Assembly: GCF_002575655.3 (NCBI RefSeq)
Contig: NC_053036.3
Coordinates: 195,022,788 to 195,086,787 of the forward strand
Direction: 5' to 3'
Length of the DNA stretch: 64,000 bases
From: Aegilops tauschii subsp. strangulata
Lineage: Eukaryota; Streptophyta; Magnoliopsida; Poales; Poaceae
The notes beneath the pieces are model-generated. The model saw nothing but the letters and a program-made list of their open reading frames with translations. It searched no databases and was not told the DNA's origin. Every line of letters begins with the position of its first letter. Positions within the stretch are counted from its first letter, which is position 1. Positions 33,679 to 43,535 of this stretch are shown here, one piece after another. Made by a program: the position numbers and the translations under genes.

Positions 33679-36600
33679 TGTAACGCCCACGATGCGGCTA
33701 TATCTCCCACGTGTCGAGGCACGACTTAGAGGCATAACCGCATTGTTGTTTTGTCGCAAGAAGGGTCATCTTCACACAATCCCATGTAATGAACAAGAAT
33801 GGGATAAAGAGAGTTGGCTTACAATCGCCACTTCACACAATACATAAATAAATCATACATCAATCAGAGTACACGCATAGGTCCGACTACAGAACCAAAA
33901 TAAAAGAAGACAACCCCAAATGCTAGATCCCCGATCGTCCCAACTGGGCACCACTACTGATCAACATGAAAAAAAACATAGTAACGACCAAGGTCCTCAT
34001 CGAGCTCCCACTTGAGCTCGGTTGCGTCACCTGCACTGGTATCGTCGGCACCTGCAACTGTTTTGGAAGTATCTGGTGAGTCACGAGGACTCAGCAATCT
34101 CACACTGGCGAGATCAAGACTATTTAAGCTTATAGGAAGGAAAGGGTAGTGAGGTGGAGCTGCAGCAAGCACTAGCATGTATGGTGGCTAACATACGCAA
34201 ATAAAAGCGAGAAGAGGAGCAACGGAACGGTCATCAACTAGTAATGATCAAGAAGTGATCCTGAACTCCTACTTACGTCAAGACATAACCCAAAAACCGT
34301 GTTCACTTCCCGTGAACACCGGTATGACGGAAACTAGGGCGGCAAGAGTGGAACAAAACACCAGGCATAAGGCCGAGCCTTCCATCCTTTACCAAGTATA
34401 TAGATGCATTATTTAAATAAGAGATATTGTGATATCCCAACATATTCATGTTCCAACATGGAACAAACTTCATCTTCACCTGCAACTAGCAACGCTATAA
34501 GAGGGGCTGATCAAAAGCGGTAACATAGCCAAACAACGGTTTGCTAGGAAAGGTGGGTTAGAGGCTTGACATGGCAATATGGGAGGCATGATATAGCAAG
34601 TGGTAGGTAGCGCAGCATAGCAATAGAACGAACAACTAGCAAAGCAAAGATAGAAGTGATTTCGAGGGTATGGTCATCTTGCCTGAAATCCCGCTAGGAA
34701 GAAGAACGAGTCCATGAAGAAGACAAACGGACGTAGTCGAACGAATCCTCACAACTCCGGAACGAAACCGAAGCTAACGAGAGAAGCAAACCGGAAAGAA
34801 GCAAACAACATAGTAAACAACCACCACATACACATGGCATGATGCACAAACAAGTATGATGCATGTCCGATTTAATGAGGCATGGCATGGCAAAGTGCAC
34901 AAACAATACTACAAATTAAGTGAAGCTCAATATGCAACAAGTTGCATATTGAAGAAACACCACATCAATTATTTAGTTCTCTCTCGTTTATGTACCCCAA
35001 CAATATTAAATGTTATTAAACATGGCAAGGGGTGAAGCATAAGTAAACTAACTATTTAAGCAAGTTAAATGAGGCCGGAAACAATCAACAACAATTCCGG
35101 AAAATCCTCATGTCCATATTTTAGATTTGGTACTGTTCTGCCTAAAACCATATTTTATTGTTGTTAAACAGCAAAATAAAGTGCACCAGGTTAATCTATG
35201 CATTTTCCTACCCCATTTACATATAAAGTTTATTTAAAATGGAGCTACGGTTATTTAGTTATGAAATAAAACATTTTAGCATGGCATTTGAGTAAATTTA
35301 ATCAAACAGCATTGTAAACATTTTAAACATGGATGAGAGAAGCATATTATGAAACTAGATAAAATTCTAAGCACTTTATATGTTTACATCATTTTAATAT
35401 GATGCATGGTTCATGAGTTATTATATGCATGAAGTTTAGGGTCCAATCTGTAAATATGCAGTGCACTGGTTAATTAGAAAAACGTTCCGCGAAAAAAAGC
35501 GACTCGGGCCGAATCTGGCTAGGCCAACAGTGTGCAGGAGAGGGGCGGGTGCTTCTCACCCTGGGCCAAGGCCCAAGTCGGTGGAGGCGGCTGAGGCAGT
35601 GCGGGCTGGGCCTTGGAGGACGCTGGAGGCGCGGTCAACGCGCTCGTCCTCTCCTCCAGGAGATCGAGCGAGGCAGGGAAAGCAGGGCGCGTTCCTTTGC
35701 CCGACAGAAAGCAGAGCAGCGGCGACCTAGAACTTGCGGTGGAGGCCGGCGGGCGTGGATCCGGCGGGTCGGTGAGGCATCCGGCGACGGGGAGAGCCCG
35801 GCCACGAGGATCCATGGCGAGGTCTCTGCAGAATAACAAAGTGAGAGAGATGAACTGAGCAAGAGACGCAGAGAGAAGACGGCGGGAAGAAGCAGAACAC
35901 GAAGAAGAGGAGGCAGGGCACGGCGACATGACCTGCTGGTCACCGGCGGCGGCAGGATGAGGTGGCGTCGGGGTTCACAGGGGGGTCGAAGAGGAGGCAT
36001 CGGGTGTGGAACGCGGGCGGCTGCTCGCTGGTCTTGGCGCGGGCGAGCAGAGGGACTCGGCGTCGAGGGACGAAGGGGATGGACAGGTCCGAGGCTCTCC
36101 GACGCGGATCGGGCGGAACTGACGGCGACGCAACGAGCGGGAGCTACGGGAGGCCATCCATGGCGGCGCTGCGAAGACAAACACAGAGAGAGAGAGAGCA
36201 GTGTGAGAGAGGGAGAGAAACAGAAGCAGGGGGAACCAGAGAAAGGGAAGAAGGGGCGCGAGGAGACGGCGACCTGCTGGTGGTGCCCGACGGCGAAGGG
36301 AGCTCCGGTGGTGCTGCTGCTTGCGGCGGCGCGCGGGAAGCTCGGGAGGAGGGCGATGGGGGTCGGCGTGGAGTGGATCGAGGAGCTGCTCTGGTTGGCC
36401 GGGCGAGCAAATCGGGGAGGGGCAGTGGAGAGCGCTGGTTGGTGGGTGGAGGAAAACGAGGAGAAGGGGGATCCCGAGGTGGATCGAGACCGGGTGGCGG
36501 CGGCGAGGAGGAAGGATGGGACAACTCTCCCAGAATTTAGGGTTGCCCCATTTATATATGCGGGTGGATTAGATTAGGGGTATTCGGTCCGTCCGATCGT

Positions 36601-36971
36601 AATCGGGCGGTCGAGAAAATAGGCTAGAAGAGTCTATATAAGAAACGATGATGTTTTATAGATGTTTGGGGATGATCCGGACCCATCGGTAACAACAACC
36701 CGAGTCGGGTTCAGGACAATTTTCGGACGCGCGCGAGGGGATCGCGGGCTGACGAGAGAGGTTAGTTGGTTTGACAAGAGGGAACCAAAAACACGGTCGG
36801 TCTCGGAACGGTCAACAAAAGCAAGGAGGGACGCAGCAACTACGAGCGGATGCAAGTTTTATGAAAACATGCAGATGCAATGCGATGATGAATGCAATAA
36901 ACAAATAAATACACATGACGAAACTCAAAAAACATGGAAGGCGTCTGAAGCTTCGGTCTCGGGGCGTTACA
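33679..36971 (-). mobile_element. 5' LTR (3293 bp) of giant-LTR element, with internal deletion
   Basis: It runs TGTAACGCCCACGATGCGG to GGGGCGTTACA on the plus strand. Relative to the other LTR it lacks about 604 bp at 34313/34314, where TTCCCG is joined to a TGAACACCGG-like sequence. Otherwise the two agree almost base for base, including the G/C-rich block. The deletion must postdate insertion or be a copying error, because both LTRs derive from one template. Confidence 0.92.
36550..36558 (-). promoter_or_regulatory. TATA-like box in the giant LTR (5' copy)
   Basis: Same context as 29528-29536: TATATAAAT on the minus strand. In the 5' LTR this is the copy that would drive transcription of the element. 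Confidence 0.55.
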
Positions 36972-36976
36972 ATTAT

Positions 36977-38929
36977 GTCGACATTTATTTATCCTCATGA
37001 ATTGTAAAAGACCTTGGATTGGATCTAGAACCTAAGTCCATGCATGGCTGAGTGTCTAAAACGCTCTAGTTGATCCAAAGGAAGGCAACAATAGAGGATG
37101 CGCTCGCTCTCAAGAAGAGGGGGTATTGACCTGATCAGTAATACCCACTCCTCTGAATTTGTTCCCTAGGGGAGCAAATGGGTTTTTGTTCATGTGAGGA
37201 ACGAAAATAGTGAGGTGGTGAGACATGAAGCGAGGCTTGTAGCACAGGGGTTCACGCAGAGACCCGTCATTGTTTAAGATGATACATAATCTCCTGTTAT
37301 GAGGGGAATAACATTCCGATATTTAATATCGCTGGCATTGAATAATGAATTTGTATATCCAACTGATGGATGATGTGACTTCATAGTTTTACGAGTCAAT
37401 TGATTCGAATATCTATATGATAGTTCCTAAGGGAATGAAGATTTTGAATTTAATTGCAACATGTATTGCATAAAGATTCAGAAGTCATTTTATGGCTGGA
37501 AGTAGTCGGGATGGATGTGGTATGACCGACTGAGTGAGTTCCTTTTCTAGAAGGATTACTCAAACATTGATTATTGTTCATGTATGTTCATCAAGAAATC
37601 CAAAGAGGGATTTTATACAATTTCTGTGTATGTTCATGATCTGAGTATCATTAGAGCTACACAAGAGATACATGATACAATCATATCATCTTAAGACGGA
37701 GTGTAAGATTTAAGATTTGCTTGAGACCAAATTTTGATTGAGTTTGGAACTTGAGCGTATTCCTTCGGGAATATTTGTCCATCAGTCCACATTTATCCAA
37801 AAGATTGTTGAAAGTTCAACATGGATAAGTCATATCCATTAAAGAACTATGGTTTTGATACCTCTGGATTACTAGAGATAAGGACCCATTAAGGCCTAAT
37901 GGCAGTGATGAAGAGATATTTGGACTTGGGTTTCCATATCGCGGTGCAATGAGAGCACAGGTGTATCTAGCAAACTGCACCAGGCCTGGTATTTCATTAT
38001 CAGTAAATTTATTAGCTAGATACAATGCATCACCGATTAAAATGTGTTGGGTTGGTGTGAAGAATATTTTTAGATATCTTCTCGACACTATAGATCTTGG
38101 TTTGTTCTACGAGAAAAAAATCAAGATATGACCATGGTTGGATATTGTGATGTTGGGTATATATTAGATTCCCATAATCCTAGATCACAGACTGGTTTTT
38201 GTCTCCTCGAATGAAGGTGTGACCTTCTCTGGGAAGTCAAGAAGACATATTTTAGTGGCTGCATCCACTAGTCATTCTGAAATCGTTGATTTGTATGAAG
38301 CATCACATGAATGTATGTGACTTCACAGAATGATGAACTTTGTTGAAAGTTCAAGAGGGGTTGGTTGGTAGGAATCACCCACCATTATCTATGAAGATAA
38401 TGTTTTGTTTGTATTATGATGATGCAGACAGGTTATAAAGAGAAACACTAGAATGTGTATGGCTCTAAAAGTATTTCATTCCCCATGAGTTGAAGAAATG
38501 TGGGAGATAAATATCTTGCAAATGAAGTCATGCGATAATTTTGGTGATTTATTCACAAAGTTTTTACCAAGTTCTTTATTCCAGAAATAAGTTAATGGAA
38601 TTGGTATGAGGTGACTTTATTATTTGCAAGGTTCAGGGGGAGTGCAATCCTGAACGATAACCTGTTCGAGATCTTCGGATCTTTTGTATTGCACTCTTTT
38701 TTCCTTTATGAGTTTTCCCTAAATGGTTTTCTTATGTAAGGTTTTTAATGAGGCAATAGTAATACAAATAGTAAGATATGTTGGTTTCTCCTTATTTTCC
38801 CACGGGGTTTTTGTAAGGAGTTTTTCATGGCATATTATGTATATCTCCTCATATTTTTCCCATGAGGTTTTTGAAGGAGCACTTTTCAATATGATGACTC
38901 TACATAATCAAGGCGAAGATTAGGGGGAG
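36977..38929 (+). mobile_element. Short-LTR Copia, internal part 2: reverse transcriptase and RNase H
   Basis: This continues the Copia pol interrupted at 26047. Reverse transcriptase remnants span about 37180-37900. The catalytic box at 37629-37640 reads Y-V-H-D instead of Y-V-D-D, losing a metal-binding aspartate. The segment with ANCTRPGISLSVNLLARY lies at about 37966-38025. RNase H remnants follow to about 38590. A polypurine tract TTAGGGGGAG (38920-38929) precedes the 3' LTR. Many frameshifts and stops are present. Confidence 0.87.
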
Positions 38930-39136
38930 TGTTAAGAACTAATTAGATATAGTTAATTATAGATAATCTCCACCTTGTAAACCGACAGACAGTTAGCCTT
39001 TTCTAACCGCCGTGTCTCTCCTCGCTCCCTCCCGAATGGATATGTCCATTCGTTCGCGTCCCTTTAGGGATATATAATGTACAGAGATCATCAATGAAAG
39101 GAATAGAGATTCATTTGTCTTCCTTGTTTCACATCA
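38930..39136 (+). mobile_element. 3' LTR (207 bp) of short-LTR Copia
   Basis: It runs TGTTAAGAACTAATTAG to TTTCACATCA and is followed by the GGTTC target duplication (39137-39141). The few differences from the 5' LTR are all transitions by eye, consistent with decay of methylated cytosines. Confidence 0.95.
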
Positions 39137-39141
39137 GGTTC

Positions 39142-39260
39142 AACAGATATGTGAAAATTGTGATGCAACATGGCAGAATGCTAAAACAGTTTCGTAGATG
39201 TATCAGCATGTTTCATGATTGAACATTCAAACTTTGTCAAAATATATATTGAAAATGCAA
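39142..39260 (+). repeat. Duplicated unknown sequence, copy B (right piece)
   Basis: AACAGATATGTG, ATTGTGATGCAACATGG and CAGAATGCTAAAAC match copy A at 15385-15435. This closes the host sequence interrupted since 21232. Beyond about 39190 the two copies diverge. Confidence 0.7.
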
Positions 39261-39327
39261 GGAGTAGCCTTTTCGTTCTTGCAATTTTTTTTGCCGGAAT
39301 CCTTCTTGCATTTCTATCTCAATTGTA

Positions 39328-39487
39328 CTCCCTCCGTTCCTAAATATTTGTTTTTTTAAGATTTTAAATGGACTACTACATACGGATATATATAGACATA
39401 TTTTAGAGCGTAGATTCACTCATTTTGCTCCGTATGTAGTCACTTGTTGAAATCTCTACAAAGACAAATATTTAGGAACGGAAGAAG
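39328..39487. mobile_element. Stowaway MITE (160 bp)
   Basis: It starts CTCCCTCCGTTCCTAAATAT and ends with the inverted copy ATATTTAGGAACGGAAGAAG, flanked by TA at 39326-39327 and 39488-39489. This is a Tc1/mariner-type MITE with no coding capacity. It lies about 220 bp upstream of the protease gene. Confidence 0.92.
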
Positions 39488-39489
39488 TA

Positions 39490-39709
39490 TATTGGTATAA
39501 TTGTCTTGTACGAAATGAGAACCTAGGAATGTTTATCGCGCAAGTTAAAATACAAATATATTCGTATGTCGCAGTCAACAGCAATGCAACTTGAGAAGCT
39601 GGGGTTGGTGTTCATAATGTCAACTTAGTTCCATCGATTCGAGACGTATCAAACTGACCAAACAAACAAACGAAAAGGAGAAAATACGGTGGACAAGAAG
39701 GGGCCAGAC
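39490..39709 (+). promoter_or_regulatory. Presumed promoter and 5' UTR of the aspartic protease gene
   Basis: This is AT-rich sequence with a weak TATA-like string (AAATATATTCG) near 39553 and an A-rich leader just before the ATG at 39710. No other feature is recognised. The Stowaway MITE bounds it on the left. Confidence 0.35.
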
Positions 39710-41017
39710 ATGGCGTCCCCCATAGCTCTCGCCGTCCTCGTGTTTGCAGTACTCATCGGCCAGTTCCCGCCGATAACTTCCGCAAACGACAATCATGGCT
39801 TCCGCGCCTCCCTCACTCGTATGCGCCAACACTTCAGCAACTACTCCGCCGCGGTACACCGCGACACGCACCGCCTCGCTTTCCTCGCGCGCGCTCCAAC
39901 GACGAACACCACGACCACACCTGCCCTCCAGGCGCTAGTCGAGAACGGCGCCGGAGCGTACCACATGAGCGTGTCCATCGGCACGCCGCCGCTCACCTTC
40001 CCTGCCATCCTCGACACCGGCAGCGACCTGGTCTGGACGCAGTGCGCGCCGTGCACCCAGTGCTTCCCGCAGCCGACGCCGCTGTACGAACCGGCGGGCT
40101 CCTCCACCTTCTCCAAGCTCCCGTGCGCGAGCCCGCTCTGCCAGTCCATGCCGAGCCCCTTCCGCGCCTGCAACGCCAGCGGCTGTGCCTACGACTATCG
40201 CTACGTCGTCGGCTTCACCGCCGGCCGCCTCGCCACCGAGACGCTCACCGTCGGCGGCGCCACGTTCCGCGAGGTCACGTTCGGGTGCAGCACCGCGAAC
40301 GGCGGGCACATGGACAACGCGTCGGGCATCGTGGGGCTCGGGCGCAGCCCGCTGTCCCTCGTGTCGCAGCTCGGCATCGGCCGGTTCTCCTACTGCCTCC
40401 GCTCGGACTCGGAGGCCGGCGCCAGCCCGATACTGTTCGGCTCCCTGGCCAGCGTGACAGGCGACGACGTCCAGTCCACGCCGTTCGTCCGGAACCCCGC
40501 GGTGCCGGTGCGACGCGCCCCGTACTACTACGTGAACCTCACCGGCGTCACGGTCGGCGCGACAGACCTCCCGGTCGCGCCCAGCACGTTCGGCTTCACG
40601 CGCGCCGGCGCGGGTGGCGTGATCGTCGACTCCGGCACGACCTTCACGTACTTTGCCGAGGCGGGGTACGTGATGCTGAAGCAGGCGTTCCTCTCGCAGA
40701 CAGCTGGCCGGCTGACGAGAGTGAGCGGCGCCCCGTTCGACTTCGACCTGTGCTTCGAGGCGGGCGGCGACCTCGACGTCGGCGCCGTGCCAGTGCCAGG
40801 TCTGGTGCTTCGTTTTGCGGGCGGCGCGGAGTACGCCGTCCCGCGGCTGAGCTACTTCGACGCCGTGGACGAGCAAGGGCGTGTGGCGTGCTTGCTGGTG
40901 CTCCCGACGAGGGGCGTGTCCGTCATAGGCAACGTGATGCAGATGGACCTGCACGTGCTCTACGATCTCGACGGTGGGGTGCTATCCTTCGCCCCGGCTG
41001 ATTGCGCTAGTGTTTGA
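39710..41017 (+). CDS. Nepenthesin-type aspartic protease (peptidase family A1), secreted
   Basis: The 435-residue protein is a complete, intronless A1B pepsin-like endopeptidase, expected in the secretory path, apoplast or vacuole. Residues 1-25 form a hydrophobic signal peptide. The first catalytic motif is DTGS at D102 and the second is DSGT at D307. A cysteine-rich nepenthesin insert follows the first (C112-C118, then C139, C144, C154, C159). The C-terminal domain ends with SVIGNVMQMDLHVLYDLDG and DCASV, the usual family end. N-glycosylation sequons are at N44, N155, N203 and N276. The ATG at 39710 is chosen because it starts the signal peptide; the in-frame codon at 39689 is GTG. The gene is much richer in G+C than its surroundings. 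The substrate is unknown. Confidence 0.93.
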   Translation: MASPIALAVLVFAVLIGQFPPITSANDNHGFRASLTRMRQHFSNYSAAVHRDTHRLAFLARAPTTNTTTTPALQALVENGAGAYHMSVSIGTPPLTFPAILDTGSDLVWTQCAPCTQCFPQPTPLYEPAGSSTFSKLPCASPLCQSMPSPFRACNASGCAYDYRYVVGFTAGRLATETLTVGGATFREVTFGCSTANGGHMDNASGIVGLGRSPLSLVSQLGIGRFSYCLRSDSEAGASPILFGSLASVTGDDVQSTPFVRNPAVPVRRAPYYYVNLTGVTVGATDLPVAPSTFGFTRAGAGGVIVDSGTTFTYFAEAGYVMLKQAFLSQTAGRLTRVSGAPFDFDLCFEAGGDLDVGAVPVPGLVLRFAGGAEYAVPRLSYFDAVDEQGRVACLLVLPTRGVSVIGNVMQMDLHVLYDLDGGVLSFAPADCASV

Positions 41018-41392
41018 TCACGGCCTTACATTGTTGATTATAATGTCGTTTCACAATTTTTATGAACAAGACGACGATACATCGACGCGGATCTTTGAAA
41101 CATGGGGCCAATGCAACTGGAATGGAAAACAATTTTAGAAAAAATAAAAGGAGTCGAGAAAAATCTGACTTTTTTTGGGTAACAAACATGGTCTAGCATA
41201 ACAGTGAAACGAAAATGTTCACTAGCTAGTTACACACACTGGCTGACTGGCAGTTCATGGTAATATCAATCTTGGAAAAGAAAACATAGGACCCGCTGTT
41301 TCATTGGCACGTCGTTTGTCTTTCGATTCTCCTCCTCCTATGACGACTTTTGACCAAGTTTAGGAGTCGGTTCGATACATGTTTGTTTTATA
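41018..41392. other. Intergenic sequence downstream of the protease gene
   Basis: AT-rich DNA presumably contains the protease 3' UTR. I see no clear polyadenylation signal, gene or repeat. Confidence 0.4.
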
Positions 41393-41512
41393 CTCCCTTC
41401 GTCCGAAAATATTTGTCATCGAAATGGATAAAAAAAATATTTAGACATATTTTAGTTTTAGATACATCTCTTTCTATCCATTTTGATGACAAGTATTTTC
41501 GGACGGAGGAAA
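41393..41512. mobile_element. Stowaway MITE (about 120 bp)
   Basis: It begins CTCCCTTCGTCCGAAAATAT after TA (41391-41392) and ends with the inverted match ATTTTCGGACGGAGGAAA. The last bases and right TA are eroded. Confidence 0.85.
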
Positions 41513-41664
41513 CCGGACACATCACACCTGAACAGGACATAAGATCGACACAGGCATGCGTTCCATCACTCATCACTTGAGTAGTATCACGTATGCTAGA
41601 AAGCTTCTCCTCGATATTTTATTTCCTTTCTGTTCTTTAGATATTGGTTTTCTAGTGCAAGTCT

Positions 41665-43076
41665 TCGCCTATACGACCGGGTCGTACACAACCGAGCGTG
41701 AGACCCCCTCCCGTATGTGGCACTTGGCGATACGAATCTGAAAGCAACGGCCGTCTCTAATCTCCCCAGCGCCCCAAACTGCAGCCGCTGTTGTGACCGC
41801 CATGGCCGCTCGCCACATCTCCGCCGGTGTGATCCGCCACGGCCGCTCGCCACATCGCGGCCGGTGTGACGCATGGTACAGCACCCCAGCTCAGCGCCCT
41901 CCATTCCCGCTGGAAACGGCGACGTCGTCGCCGGCCCAGCTCATGGCACCGCCCCAGCTGGCTGTCCCCGCCGGTCACGGCGATGTTCGTGGGCGCCTCC
42001 AATCCCCGCACAGCTAACCGGCGCACTATGCAAGCTGCATACACCCTTTGCCTGCGTCTCGGCACCTGTAAATGACTCAATCAGCATGTTCCCTGTAATT
42101 TGTTGGTGCTTGACTGTAAAAACTGAACAGAGGCAACTCTTTTTCTTCTGAACTTCTGATACAAGATGTGGCCTGGGATGTTTTCTTCAGTTGATTGCAA
42201 ATATCACAAATAGGAGAACAATTTTGCAAATACAATGAGTCTTTATTCAAAATGTACATAAATTCATTTATATAACAGAGAAGCTCCACAATTTGCATCA
42301 GCTATCCTATCTTCCTTGAGAATAAAAATCTGAAGAAAAATGAACAAAGCATCAACTATCCTACAACTACTTGACTTTAGTCCTGATTGTGTTATCTTGC
42401 TAGGTGAAACAACATCTCATGGACATTTATAGAAATCACTGAATCATGTATTCATGTTCCACACAGGCATGCACAACAACAGATTGAGCCGGAGATTATC
42501 TGCTGATAGTTTTTTTGGTTCTTCTATCTTCCTTTTGCCATCTTGTTGATCGCCTTCTGTCAGTGTCGACAGAACAGCACGTTTGTTGTCAGTGTCTCAG
42601 TGAATGTCATCCTAGCATAGCCACCGGATAGAAACTTATCATCATCAGAAACTTTGTAATTCGATTAGATCACTGGCAATTACGTCAGTCCAGCCCCATG
42701 TGCCAAGACGCAGCAGCAGGCAACAACTCTTAACACAAGTGGCTAGTGCCAAGATGCAGCGCCTTCATGGGCGAGCCTTCGGGGCGCCGAGGAGTGTGGG
42801 CGTGGATGGCAGGGGATAACAGCGGGGATGGAGCTCCGGTGCTTCCGTGACAGAGCGAGTAGAAGAGCTGTGGTGGTGGCGGCAACGACGAGCGAGCGTT
42901 GGCGGCGGCGGTGGCGGCTGCGGCGACGATGACGAGAGCGGTAGCGGCGGCGAAGAAAAGGGGATTAGGTAACGGGATACCCTGCTTGCTTTGAGTTCGT
43001 TTCTGCACGTGTCATGCGATGGAAAGGGTCTCACCATCGGCAGCGTGCGACCCGGGTCGCATAAGATTTTTTTCCC
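41665..43076. mobile_element. Possible Mutator-like element with GC-rich interior
   Basis: An imperfect inverted repeat bounds this stretch. The left arm has CTATACGACCGGGTCGTAC then GAGCGTGAGACCC (41669-41706). The right arm, complemented, has CTTATGCGACCCGGGTCGC then GATGGTGAGACCC (43022-43070). Grass MULE ends often carry such GACCCGGGTC palindromes. No clean 9 bp target duplication was found. The interior holds two GC-rich exon-like blocks (41740-42020 and 42740-42960) separated by ordinary AT-rich DNA. None gives a recognisable protein. Confidence 0.4.
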
Positions 43077-43535
43077 TCTTCTCTTATCCATACGGCTTAC
43101 GTACGAAGTGACTTGGCATTCATTAGTAGTAAGACCATAGGATACGAGAACGCACTAGCTAACCCACGGTAACATTCCTCTGATCTGATGTACGTATAAG
43201 GTAGTAAGCCACAAGAGTTCTGTTGACTGCCAGGCAATAAAATACCCGGTGCACCATTGATGCTAGAAGAATGATACGCCAGCTCACCTTGAACTTTCCG
43301 AAAGGCTACTCTCCGAATACGAAAGTTAACCAGAATCCCCTTACTGACTGGCAAGTGGTGGCCCCTGATGAGCATTGCTGCATGTAATAATATCCAGTTT
43401 TAGCGGCTCTCCAAAGGAACGAACAGTCCATAAATTGGCCCGTGCACACAGACTGAGAACACTACTCAAACAAGTACTTTCTCTGTAAACTGATATAAGA
43501 GCGTTTAGAACCTTTCAGATTAAAGAGAAGCCAAC
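43077..43535 (-). other. Downstream region of the ankyrin/PGG gene
   Basis: No gene or repeat is recognised. It lies directly 3' of the minus-strand gene ending at 43536 and probably includes its 3' UTR. Confidence 0.4.

Noticed and set aside
39689..39709. Upstream extension of the protease frame
   Set aside because: The codon at 39689 is GTG, not ATG. The signal peptide starts at the ATG at 39710.
39935..40954. Minus-strand open frame of 339 codons across the protease gene
   Set aside because: It mirrors the GC-rich protease codons, is rich in Arg/Ala/Glu/His, and has no domain. The plus-strand frame has all catalytic motifs.
40042..41001. Second plus-strand frame of 319 codons inside the protease gene
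   Set aside because: Arg/Pro-rich out-of-frame reading caused by third-position GC.
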